Shown in pieces: positions 45,640 through 59,600 of a stretch of 64,000 nucleotides of DNA (position 1 is its first letter; the number at the start of each line of letters is the position of its first letter). The notes below the pieces were generated by a model, which saw only the letters and a list, made by a program, of their open reading frames with translations, made no database searches and was not told the origin of the DNA. Both the position numbers and the translations under genes were made by a program. This stretch comes from Nectonema munidae (Eukaryota > Nematomorpha > Nectonematoida > Nectonematidae). The stretch is taken from contig JAUIRK010001060.1 in NCBI GenBank assembly GCA_030549495.1, positions 248,001 to 312,000 of the forward strand, read 5' to 3'.

Positions 45640-46800
45640 ATTTCAGCAGCCCACGTCATCAACGGAAACATTGGAATTGATTGTAATTAAAAATATTTAT
45701 CTACCAATGATATTGTCAATTATTTGGTTGATAAACGTTTCCCTAAAGTTGTGGAGGAGATGAATATTAGATTCCATATCAAGAATCTTAATATTTTTGC
45801 AGGCTTTAGAACCGTCTTCAAATTCAAATTTTTCTTTTGAGATACTAGAACCTACATCGTTTTAAGCATTAAATTTGAACCTTTAATTTGATCCTCTTAA
45901 TCTCAGAATCGAGTAGGCTATCTTCATCTTTGAATTTCTCAGTCAAATCCAGCAGAGGTTTATATTTCTAAATTTCTTTCAAATCTTCAGGTAGAGAAGA
46001 AACAACAACTGCTTTCTTCGCTTTATCGATTGTTATAAGTCCATCTTCAGAAAAGTATTGAACAATTCTTTTGACTTCAATAATTTTTCAGCCTACCAAG
46101 ACGCTCATTTTAACCAGGATGCCCATCTAGTTACAATAGGCTTCGGTGGTAAACTGATTTTCTTAAAAAACGCGTGTCTTTGTTTATTCTTGGTTATTAA
46201 CATATTGATACTAGCTACCAAATTATATACTTTCTCAGATTTTGATCTGACATTTATGCAACAGTTATGCCATAAATGTGCAACACTAACTCGCCATTCT
46301 CCTTTCTCGCTCTGCCCCCAACTTCTCAATATCCTTCATTCCAACTGCATTTCAAACTTCAGCAAACTTTCCTCATTCAAGCCATATTTGCTCACTTTTC
46401 GTGAAGATGTCTCTTTTTGCATTTAACTAATAACTGAAATGTATATATTTTCCGACCTACGGTTTTTTTACCATGGTTCAATAAATATAATCTAAAAAAA
46501 CACAAAAAACATGAAACAAAATTTTTAAAGTCTTCCAGCTTTTTTCATGTAAGTAGCTGTGGTACTTACACATAAATACATAAAGTACCTTATGAAAAAC
46601 ATAAAATTTTCTCTTTGTATCTCTAAACACCTTAATTTATCGACAACTATTTGAGTTATTTTGTGACGATCTATTGAAATTGAGCAGCAAACAGAATCAA
46701 TCAAATACGCTTTCCTTGGTAAATTTAGATCGCCAACCAAAACTTTTACATAAAACTTATTTCCAAACGAAAATTCACGCATAATTAAAAACAAAACTAT
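45640..46800 (-). pseudogene. hAT-like transposase remnant
   Basis: On the minus strand, 46794-46525 reads NKFYVKVLVGDLNLPRKAYL, as in the catalytic-core start of a ZBED/KRBA2-like hAT family. 46329-46105 reads a degraded AHLWHNCC, then LVASINMLITKNKQRHAFFK and PPKPIVTRWASWLK (family: PVxTRWGTWL). Downstream, about 46060-45900, a further stretch with VVSSLPEDLKEI follows in another frame. Several stops and frame changes; no ends identified. Confidence 0.6.
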
Positions 46801-47237
46801 TTTTTACCGTTTCTTTTATATTTTCAGGAGGATATCTTATGTGCATCTTTTTATCGAAGATGTCAAAGTCACACCGAACTTATGCGCCTTCATAATTGTG
46901 AAATTTCTATAAGTCAATATTTAACATTCATTCTGCTCGCATGCAAAGAATGAACACATCTAGAATGTTTAAGACCTTAGAGTGGAATAACAGGCCTATT
47001 ATAGACAGGGTAGGTCGATTTAATATTTTTTTCAAAACCGCAGTAGGATCCTATCATTGGTAAATAATATTAGCCTTCAGGCATTACTTAAAACAAAAAT
47101 TAAGAAAAAATATTGAAGTATCTTTTGCGGAAATTGATTTGAATTTTAGTATTCACTTGTAGTTTTTAAATGTGTTTTCTTCTAAAAAAATATATAAAAA
47201 ACAATTGAAAAAACATTTATTTTCATTTAATCTGTTT

Positions 47238-49618
47238 TCATTCATACAAACTATCATAAGTTTGATAATAATAGCCTTTTGATATGAAAGAAGGGCGTTT
47301 TGACCGACTCAATAATTTCGTCAAAATTGATTTATGACGATTCTCGTATCCAAAAACCAAATGTGAGGCCTCTGAAACTAATTTCACGCTTCTTTCAACA
47401 CCTTGAGAATGAGATGGTAGATTTGGGATATTTGGCTTGTTTTCATTTCGAATCAAGTCTTTTATTTCGTTATTTGATACGTTCTCCAACATAGGCGGCT
47501 CTATTAACTTAGTATGAGTAATATCTATCAATCAAGTTTCAGCTTCCCAGTTTATTTTAGGAATTTTCTTTGCTACTTTGATTCCATTTGATTCTCTAAA
47601 ACAAAAGTCTGAAACACTTAAAAAAAGTTAAAGTTTAATATTACCTTTCTCTTAATTCTAAAATTTTACTAAATGCAGTATTTCTAATACTTTTATCATC
47701 ACTTTTTATCATTGAATAAAGAAAGTTTTCAGGAAGTAAACAAAAAGCATTTTTTTGTAAATTATTTTTTACGATACGTATGACATCATCATAAGGAAGT
47801 AGCTTCACAGCTTTAATGGTGGAAAAAAGTATTAATGGGCTGTCTTGAAGTTTTGATGAAACTTTTATTTTGAACCATGCTGGAGCGTAAATCTGTACAA
47901 TATATTGCACAAGTTTTTTCAGATTTTCACTTGGTGATACTTCTCTTGTGTATATTGCAAGAAGTCTTATTGCAAGTGTTAGCCACCTTGAATGATTCAC
48001 AGGACCTATTTTACATTCTATCCATCTTTTATCTACTTTTCCTAGACCAATGCCTTTGCTGTACTCAAACAAAAGACGTTGATCGTGGCTGAGATCAGTG
48101 AGATCATTTCTGTGGAAGATTTCTCTAGTCAAAGGAGAATCTATAATTTCAAAACTTACTTGTGCTTGATGTTGTATATTTTCACAACACTTTTGACCCA
48201 GCTCCTCCATATATTTTCCTGGACTAACTGTTACGCCATCAATGTACTTGAATAACGCTCTAAATGGAAGTTCATTTTGATAAAGACTGCATCCGATAGT
48301 GTGAAGATTTCTTCCTATCATTTTTTCAAGGGTGACGACTAAGCCATTCTTCCATCCTGTGTTTGCTGCAGTATTGTCCAAAAGAATGGCGAATATACTC
48401 TCATACTTTTATATTCTTCTAAGACTTTAAATTTTTCGTTAGCAAGCACTTCACCAGTCGCGCCAATCAAAGGAACAGTCTTGTGCGTGAGATACTTTCC
48501 TTGAGTTTCTCCATCTTCAACTGTAAATGTTAAATGATGCTCTTTCAAAACATCTCTTTTTAATACCACTTTTTCATCTACAGACTTCTCTATGAACGTT
48601 AAAGTTTTAGCGTCAATTTTTCCATCAACGCCAATGCAAAAAAATTTGTTCTTTGGCCTCATTTCTTGATCACTAATAATATTTACTATAGACTTGGCTC
48701 TATCTATTTTGCTTTAATCTACCAAAATGTGTTTGACATTGACTTCTTCTTTGAATAAATGTTTTATGTCATTAAACAAGGCATTAGCCAAAGCTGCTCC
48801 TAAGTTAGAAGAACAATCGTGTCTTACTAGCTCCATTGCATATCTTGGTAACTTTGTAATATTGTAACTTTCTTTGATATATGTATGATTATTCCACTCT
48901 TCTTCTTCCTAAAAAATAGTAAAACGAAATATATCACTAACAACTTAAATTAATACTACCTGAGACACAAACGAAGAACTTGATCATCTTCTTGATTCAA
49001 TATTCACTTTCAAATTTTCCGAAATAACATTAGGTTTCATCTTTTTACTTTTCCTTACAGCATTTTTATCAACAGTAGACATTTGAAAATTCCCCATCGG
49101 TCCCACTTTGTTTCTTTGATCACGGAGGTACAATCTTTCTTCAATTGGAACTTTTGCATTAGAAGAACATGTGCATAAAATGTGTTCTTTAGTACAATTT
49201 GCTTTTTTACATTTTACTCGAGAATCAGAACATGGTACAGTGTTTAAAGAACAAGAACACGATGATAAATCAAAGAGATTATTTATTTTTTTATTTAAAT
49301 TTTTCTTCACCTTTATCTTTGCATGCTTTCTGTTTATTTCTTTTACATTTACCAATAAATTCTTTACTTTTCTTATTATAGATTTATCATTAATCAAAGG
49401 CAAGTTTGGATTCACTGTACCCCAAATATACTTAAGCACAGAACAAATTTTATCCACTATTGAACAAAATTTAAATCAGGAAATGAGTTAATGAGAAAAT
49501 AATAATATTGAAAAACTTCCAAATGAGTGCTTGGATGTGTAAGCGAAATGTCACATGGACCACTTCCAAATTTATCTTCACTTTTCTTCCTAGTAACAGG
49601 TTTCTTTATTTTAGCCAT
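47238..49618 (-). pseudogene. Transposase-like gene of an arthropod multicopy family, decayed
   Basis: Begins with MAKIKKPVTRKKSEDKFGSG at 49618. 49457-48984 has a Cys-rich cluster (SSCSCSLNTVPCSDSRVKC) then ERLYLRDQRNKVGPMG. 48960-48339 has LPRYAMELVRHDCSSNLGAA, one in-frame stop near 48717, and FFCIGVDGKIDAKT. 48381-47641 has LDNTAANTGWKNG, HTIGCSLYQNELPFR, NHSRWLTLAIRLL and YAPAWFKIK. 47531-47238 has PSHSQGVERSVKLVSEAS. DGKxD, DNTxxNTG and QGVERxxKxVxE look like a D-D-E set (inference). A short intron (about 47600-47638) separates the last two parts. At least three frame changes or stops. I know this as a repeated arthropod/cnidarian protein type but cannot assign a superfamily. Confidence 0.6.
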
Positions 49619-50390
49619 TTTGAAACTATGTTATACACGAAAAAAAATCTAAGAAAAAAAATTTAAAAGGAATTTCTGCTAGATTTTCCATTAAAATTCT
49701 TGCAGCAAATTTTGAAAAAATTTTTATACACTAAAATTTAAGATATTTACGCATAAGTTAGTTATGTTGCAAATATTCCACTAATGCATGCAAATAGAGT
49801 GAAAAGACCTAAATGCATTCATATTTTCACACTTATCGGGGAAGATGTTTGAATTTCTCTAAAGTTTTTCCCAATTTGAGATATCAAAGCTCGAATGATT
49901 ACTAGGGTATTTTGAGTTTTTTTTAATCTGAAAAATTGACCTTTTCAAAGGCTTACGAACACATTATCGAAATATGGACCACAAGATATTAGGTTCTAAA
50001 TAATAACTAGGAACTTTTTAACTAGGAAAGGTGTTTTACTGACTCTTCTTTCTTGTTCGCATCACTCTTCAACCAATATTAGTATGAGCTCTTCTGAAAG
50101 AATCATCAAAAGTTGCTCCTTTATCTTTTACATTGCAGGGCTGACAAATTTCAGAGATTTTAGTGCGGGTGCAAATTTTTCGTCAAGCCTTGGAGAAAAT
50201 TAATTTTTCCAGTATTTTTTTCACAAAAAAACAGCCAATAAAAATGCCTTTGAGATGATTAATAGTCAATAGACTTCATATTTATGTACGCAGGCCCTTA
50301 GCCAGAAAAAAATTTCAGTTGGGGGAGGGGGAACTCCATTAAGGTAGGATATGATTAGGTTTCTACATCATTTAGTCACCGTTTTAACAC
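49619..50390. other. Non-coding sequence
   Basis: No gene supported. Confidence 0.4.
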
Positions 50391-50394
50391 TAGA

Positions 50395-50890
50395 ACCTTT
50401 GACTACTTTCTTTTTTTTAGTTGAGCTGTCATATATCAATCAATTTTTGACAAGTTTGATTGATTTTTAAAAAAAATAAACATGACCATCGTATTCAGCA
50501 TACATGAAAACGGGTCCATATAAATAGAAAACTTTATAAAATCATTTAAACTAAGTTTCTTTTTTCAGTTGAGCTGTCATATATCAATCAATTTTTTAAC
50601 AGGTTTGGTTGATTTTTAAAAAAAATTAACGTGATCATCGTGTCCAGCTCACTTGAAAATGGGTATATATGTGTAAAAAGACTTTCTATAACCATTTAAA
50701 TTAAGTTTTTTTTAATTGAGCTGTCACATATCAATCAATTTTTTGACAGGTTTGGTTGATTTTTAAAAAAAAAACATGACGATTGTGTTAGCATTGTTTT
50801 AAACTAAAAGTTTCTTTTTTTAGTATCAATCAATTTTTGACGTTTGATTGATTTTTATAAAAAAATTAATGTCACGATCAGATCCGCAAA
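50395..50890 (-). repeat. Satellite A, reversed, about 3.5 units
   Basis: GAGCTGTCA recurs at 50423, 50571 and 50718 (148 and 147 bp apart), followed each time by a degraded TATCAATCAATTTTTTGACA. The minus strand matches the units at 32.9-34.1 kb. The fourth unit is broken near 50822. Confidence 0.8.
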
Positions 50891-51159
50891 CAATCATTTA
50901 GTAAGTTCAATCGAAAATTTTGTAAAAATTTGCAATCATTCAAGAAAAACTCACTGAGGAAATGAAAATATGCCGTCACTAAAAGGGAAATATAATTCTT
51001 CAGCGTATATATAATAAAAAAATTTTAAGGGCAAAATTTATTTGAAAAATTATGAGATTAAAAGGAATTAAACATTAAAATGGATTAATATATATGAAAT
51101 TATTTAAATAAAATTAATTAAAAGAGAAAACTATTCTTTATAGATTTTGAGTCATTTGC

Positions 51160-53115
<1,956 letters not shown>

Positions 53116-53119
53116 TTTC

Positions 53120-53765
53120 AGATCTATTCTTCTTCTTCATCTACACCTTATCCCCTAGTTGGGGGTCGGTGGCTTTGATCCTTTCTCTCCACAATTTTCT
53201 GTTGAGTGCATCTTTTTCATCTAGCCCAAGCTCCTGGAGTTTTTCTTTTAGCCCATCTTTCCATCTTTTTCGCTGTCTTCCTCTGCTTCTTTTGCCATCC
53301 ACTCTTTTTTCCATCACTTGACGTACTGGATCCTCTTCTTTTTTCCTTAAAATATTCCCGTACCATCGCAACTTACTTCGGTCTGTTACCGCCAACACGC
53401 TTTCCTCAACTCCTGTCCTTCTTCTAATTACTTCATTTCTTATTTTGTCTTTCAGAGTTTTTCCCAGCATCATTCTCAGCATCTTAATTTCTGTGGTCAA
53501 CAATCTCTTCTCTTCTTTCTTTTTGAGACTCCAGCATTCACACCCATAGGACATTACAGGTCTAACCATTGTGGTATAAATTTTTGCTTTTAACTTCATC
53601 GGCATTGCTTTATCACATAGTACGGTTTTCACTTCTTTCCATTTCAACCAGCTCCCATTTATTCTTGATTGTATATCCCTTTCATAGCTTCCATTACACA
53701 TAACTTGCGCTCCCAAATATTTAAAATAATTCACCTGCCTCAGTTTGTTTCCATGTCTATCTTAG
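53120..53765 (-). mobile_element. RTE-like LINE, 3' end with 197-codon ORF2 remainder
   Basis: An open minus-strand frame (53734-53141) carries YFKYLGAQVMCNG, DIQSRINGSW, VLCDKAMPMKLKAKIY, VRPVMSYGCECWSL, KMLRMMLGKT and LRWYGNILRK. This is the conserved region after the RT core in RTE/BovB-type elements. The 5' part is missing (5' truncation), the preserved frame is uninterrupted, and the 3' end closes with GAAGAAGAAGAA (minus strand, about 53124-53138). A young insertion compared with the copy at 36.7-37.1 kb. Confidence 0.85.
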
Positions 53766-55559
53766 GAATATATCATATATGTAACATGTCCTTTTTTGTA
53801 GGGCACCAAAGAAGTTAGGGGCAGTCCCTTCTCCTTGCCCTCCCACCCCCCCCCCCCCCCGGCCCTAATTGGCTACGCCTCTAGTTTATACAGGGCAAAC
53901 TTATAATATGAAAAAAAAATTATTTTGTACTGTAGACATAAAAGATATTTGAAATTAAAAAATGTTAAAGGGATGAAGTCATTTTCTTTATTATCTCATA
54001 TTAATTTTTTTGCAAAATTATTTCGGTTTTATTATAGGGAAAAAATCAGATTGGTTGTGATCTTTATAGACATAATAATAATAATAATAAAATAATTAGT
54101 ATTAATTTTTTTGCAAATTTTTACTTAATTATTTTGAAGAAAAGAATTTACCGTTATTCAATATTTCTTCTTTATAGATATCATTTGAAGGCTTATTATT
54201 ACTTTACTTAAGAAAATTCAATCTAAATTTTAGTAAAAAAGAGTTTCACCACTTTTCACTAAAAACATACCGTAAACAAATTTTTTTTATTGAAAAGGGT
54301 ATCATTGGATAGCTCTAATTTTTCTAGTAAACATAGACTTTGTTTTACGAAAAATTTTTTTTTCAATATTTGCATTTTTATGAGGACAGACAACTTTTAT
54401 TTATTTCCAAATACCCATAATTAACGTCATAAATTTATATTCTATTAATTTCAAGCGAATCATATATATATATATGTAGGGTATATATATTACCCCAAAC
54501 TTTTTTTTTTTTTACTTTTTGCATTCAAAGTCAAATTACTATTCGATTAAAAAAGATTTTTGCAAGCTATAAAATGTTAACCTAACTCATTTTGGTAGCG
54601 CTATCACGTGGTGCGAGTAAATTGACTTGGGAATGAGTTCATTGACACGCAACTGAACTCAAAATTTTATTATATTTTCAATTTCCACGAGATATTTAAA
54701 TAATTTAAAAAAAAATCTAATTTTTTATAAAAAAGGTTTGAATTTTCAAAAAGTTAACATTTTTGACCGACTTTTTTTTAAACAAAATTAATTTTTTTTC
54801 CAATTTTTACATGATCTTATTCAAAATTGTTTAAATTTTATTTTAAAAATTTTTTTTTTCGAAAGTCTTAAATTTTAATTTTAAAAGAAAACTTTATGCG
54901 GAAATTTTTTTAAAACATTTTAAACCATGTCTATCTTAAAGAGCATCCTTTTACCCACATTATTTAATTATTTTTGCTTTTCAAATAATTAAAAAAAATT
55001 TATGAACATTTTTGCCATTTTCACTATATTTTAGCGTGTAAAATGAAGAATTAAATATTTTTTTTAATTTTTTTTACATATTCATAAAATATACCTAATA
55101 TTTAAACACACTACAGTAAAAAAATTTGAAAATATAAATTTAATTTTTTTTTATTTAGACTTTACCAAATTTCTGAAAAATTTTAAACTTATCCAATTTT
55201 CGATTTTAATATCTCATTTTAAAGGAAATTTTATACTGATTACAAAAATGTATAACTATTTTATGTTTAAAATTTTAAAAATAATTTTTTTAGCCTTTGA
55301 ACTTGATAAAATAACAAAAATTCCATTTTGATATCGAAAAAAATTAAATTTTCGATTTTTTAAGCCTTTTCAGCGGGCTCAAAATTATGATTTCACATAT
55401 ACACAATAAATATAGAGGTGATATACATTTTTAGAATCTTCTCATCATTATATTGAATAATTTCAATGTTTTATTCGATTATTTTGCATTGTTTAGAAAA
55501 AAATAATTTTTCTTAAAAATTTACTAGAAACGGGTAAATATTTGCATTCGATATCAATG
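53766..55559. other. AT-rich non-coding sequence
   Basis: Contains a poly-C run near 53846-53861 next to GGCTACGCCTCTAG (53865-53880), a short TA repeat near 54466-54476, and otherwise A/T runs. No gene supported. Confidence 0.5.
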
Positions 55560-55985
55560 ACTATTATTATGGGTACCAATGATCTTTATTGGTACTAATA
55601 ATCTTTATTGATGATTTAATGAATATTAGGGGTGCTAATGATCTTTGAGGGAACCTAGAATCACGTCGGTACGAATGATCTTTAACAGGACCAAAAATTA
55701 GTGGGTACCAATGATCTTTAACAAGACCTAAAATCACAAGGTTACCAATGATCTTTCACAGGAGCTGGAATCACGGGGATACCAATGATCTTTAACAGAA
55801 CCTAGCATCATAGGGGTAACAATGATCTTTAAGAAGACCTAGAATCAGAGTACCCATGATCTTTAAGAAGATTTAGGACTTAGAATGACAGCGGTACGTA
55901 TGATCTTTAACAGGACCTAGAATCACAGTACAATGATATTTAACTGAACCTAGAATCAGAAGGACCTAGAATCCAATGTCTCGAG
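55560..55985 (+). repeat. Minisatellite, about 43-bp unit, 9-10 degenerate copies
   Basis: The core ACCAATGATCTTTAACAGGA followed by CCTAGAATCAC recurs about every 40-45 bp with many differences. It ends at 55978-56002 with TGTCTCGAGCGAAGCGAGAG, a short hairpin-forming word. Confidence 0.8.
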
Positions 55986-55989
55986 CGAA

Positions 55990-56606
55990 GCGAGAGACAA
56001 ATAGGCTTATCTTAGTAAAGATATAACAAATTTAGAATTAAGTTTTTCTCATTTTAAAATATCAATTTATTAGAAGTCTGTCCAAAATAAATGGATATTT
56101 TTTTTAGTTTTTAAACGTCAGTATAGCTTAGCATAATTTTTTTCTAATATAATTTTCTCAATGTTTCTTGAATAAATACTAAAATTTAGTAGCAGAATAA
56201 GATGTTTTTTTATTTTAGATAACACGAAATTAGCATTTAATTTTATTTTTAATTTTTAATTGTAATGTTTAGTTAAGATAATGTTATTTAATAACAGATT
56301 TTATCTTAGTCAGCCATTATTAATAGGAAAATTAAAATGAATATGTCTCCTAGTTTTTATGTGATGTATGGAGTAATTTCAAAATAATTGGTTGAAAAAA
56401 AGAAAATTATAAAGAAACCTTTCAGAATAGTTTTTTTTCATTTTAAAATATCAAAGTAAAAGAAAACTTTCCAAAATAAACTAATTTTTTTTACTTTTTA
56501 GGGGTCAGTATTATGTTTTTCCTATAAATTTTCCACAATGTTTCTTCAATAAATACTTAACTTTAATAGCAGAATATTTTTTATTTTCTTTTTAATTTTA
56601 TGCAAT
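55990..56606. other. AT-rich sequence 5' of DLST
   Basis: Upstream region of the DLST gene. Two related halves near 56030-56110 and 56440-56500 share a TTTTAAAATATCAA word, but no promoter element can be picked with confidence. Confidence 0.35.
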
Positions 56607-56612
56607 TTGAAA

Positions 56613-59600
56613 ATGAAAGTTTTATTAATTAATAATATAACGAAAATTTTTAAACTTTCCTCTAGTTCTTTTCATTTATCCCTATTTTCAAAAACTCTAA
56701 AAAAGGACACACTTTTTCTCTATCCAAATATTTCAATTCGCTATTGTAACATTTCTAAAAACTTTTTTACTTCATCACTTAAATTTAATGATGAAATAGT
56801 TAAATGCTCGGCATTTCCAGAATCAGTAAGCGAGGGTGATATTCGATGGAATAAAAGTAATTTTATTATATTTTTAATTATTTATCATGCTATTTTAAAT
56901 ATTTTCAAAGATATTGGGGATTTTATTCAAATTGACGATGTTGTCTGTGAAATTGAAACGGATAAGGTTTTTTTTAAGTTTGAAATTTTTTAATTAAAAT
57001 AGTTATTTAGACTAGTGTTCCGGTTCCTTCTCCTTTTTCTGGCGTTCTAACTGAGTTTTACTTTGAAGATGGATCAAAAATTGAGGCAAATCAAGAATTA
57101 TTCAAAATTGATACTTCAGGTTATTAATTTTAACTTATTTAAATTTAACAAATGTAAATAATTTTATTTACAAAATGTGATATATATATATGGTATTATA
57201 CTTATAGTTTATTCTTTTTGCATCTCTATTCAGGGTTTCTCAATAGAGTCGAGGTAGACCGTGAGGGGTCCACATAAAAATTCATGGTTACAGGGAGAAT
57301 TTGAAAGAAAATGTTTGTTGAAGACACTTATATGCTGATCTATTCTTTTTTGGATGTGTTGTCTTAATTTACTTCACACCACTGTAGCATTTGTATTACA
57401 ATACTTCGTTGTCATTGGAACTTTTAATGTAAAATTGATGTACTAAGCTCTTACATAAAGAATTTAGCCTTTTTTGAAATAGAAGCCTAAATTATGTCAC
57501 GCCTCACTCATCTTCAACCACGGACATCATTTCCTGTTGATATAAAACAACTTTTTTGTTGGGATTATAAGGTTATTTTTTGTATTTACCTAAGTAAGTA
57601 TGTTCACTGTTGTAAAATAATTTTTATAAATAAAAAAACATAATTACTGTATAAAATTACCACTTGTGTCTGTTGTAATTTTAATTTTATCTATTACAAA
57701 GATTATTTTTTGCAAAATTGTTGGAAAACTCTGATCTATATGAAAAAGTATGTTTTAAAATGCATAATTTTTTATTTTTTCCCCGGTGATAGACTACTTT
57801 ATTTTATGATGAAAGATTTTTCCTTAACTTTATTTTAGTAAAGCTTGTGTTATATGATTAATTATTATTAAGAAAATCTTTATTTTGAAAATAATTATTA
57901 TTCTGCTACCCTTTGATATATGTTATAGTATTACGAATGGCAGAATGTTTTTAACTCTACACTTTTTAAAAGTTTTTTGGAATATGAAAATCTATGAAAG
58001 TAGAATTTGACGGAGATGATTCAAAATTATTGCTGGAAATATTAAAAGTACTATTTTTCCTATAGCTTAAATTTAAAGTTGATACAACAACCGATGATTC
58101 TTAAAAATCAAACATACTATATTTTTTACAGTAAAGAATATAAGTTGATACAACAACCGATGATTCTTAAAAATCAAACATACTATATTTTTTACAGTAA
58201 AGAATATCTTGTACCTCAATTTCTCCAATTATTCCACTCATGTCTCGTCAATATAGCATTATCTACTAGAATTAGAGAATGTTTAAATTTAAGATAATTC
58301 GAAATCTAACTTATCTTTCTAAAGTTTATTTTAAACTTTTGGAATTATAATCTTACATTATTTGACTAATTAATATGTCAAGGTTGAGAATCAAGGGGGA
58401 TATACATATGTTAATCAATTGGATTTAGAATGATTTTTCCTCAACAAAAATATGATTGAAAATTGAATTGGGGATTCATGAAGATAGTTCAAAAGATAAA
58501 AAAAAAATTTTTTATTGATATTTGGCAAACAATCACTATTTTTTTAAGAAGACATTTCAAATAAATCCAATCGATTTTCATTGCCTAAACTTACTTCAAG
58601 GATTTTCAGAAAAAGTTTGTGAATCTTGTGATATTTATAGACCGATTTAGGCTTCGTTTTTAGGCATAAAAATGAGAGATTGAGGGAGAAGATAGGGGGT
58701 GGGTGAGCAACCAAGGGTGATATCAAATACAAGACAAGTAATCTTCAAATGCGTTACAAGGAGGGAGGGAGAGTTGAAATTACGTAATATATGTATGTCC
58801 CCAAACTAGGTCTAGATCAGTGGTGGGCAAACTATGATCAGTAGGCAGCATGTCCTCCATCGAAAGCGTATATGCAGCCCGTTAATATAAATTTACAATC
58901 TAATGTTATTTGAGCTTATTGCCCGTTAGTTTAATATCATTGTTGCAAAAAAATATGCTAGACTGAAAAAATCATTGATTGTTTCAAAGTATTTCCATTG
59001 AAATAGATTTTATCTTCCTTTTATTATACTTTTTCGCATTTGAGTTAGTTCTCAAAGTAACAAATTGAGTTACATTTATTCTTTTGCTATAGAAAACAAT
59101 TTTTTGTTTTCACGCCTTGATTTTCCAAAAATTTTCTTCTGCTCCCCTTTTCAATGAATTTTTATATTCTTAAATCAGACAATTCTTATTTTATGGGACA
59201 CTGCTGTTCCATTGTGAATGAAAGCTTTACGTGAATAATAAACTTTAACCTCAATAAAGATTTTAAATGCGGGACATTCGGAATAAAGTATAAAAGTAAA
59301 TATAAGATTTGTTTCACCCATCATGTCATCTGCCGACAAATTCCTATTTTTTCCTTTCCAATTCCTTATGCGCTTTCCCTGCCTTCATTCACTCACGTTG
59401 CATTCTTTAGTCAATCGTGAATTTTTCTTTCTTTTCTAATACAGCTTCTCAACCAGCAGCGTCTTCTGAAGATATAGCTTCTGAAGCAAGCTCACAAGAT
59501 GCGACAGATCTCGATATTAAGGAAGAGAGAAAAGATGCGCCAGATTCGCAGTTCACTGCTTCTTCACGCATAGACCCCAAATTTCAATCCATTCCAACTG

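Noticed and set aside
53124-53138. The GAA tail of the RTE-like LINE as source of the giant GAA array
   Set aside because: Sequence flanking the giant array shows no similarity to the LINE 3' end.
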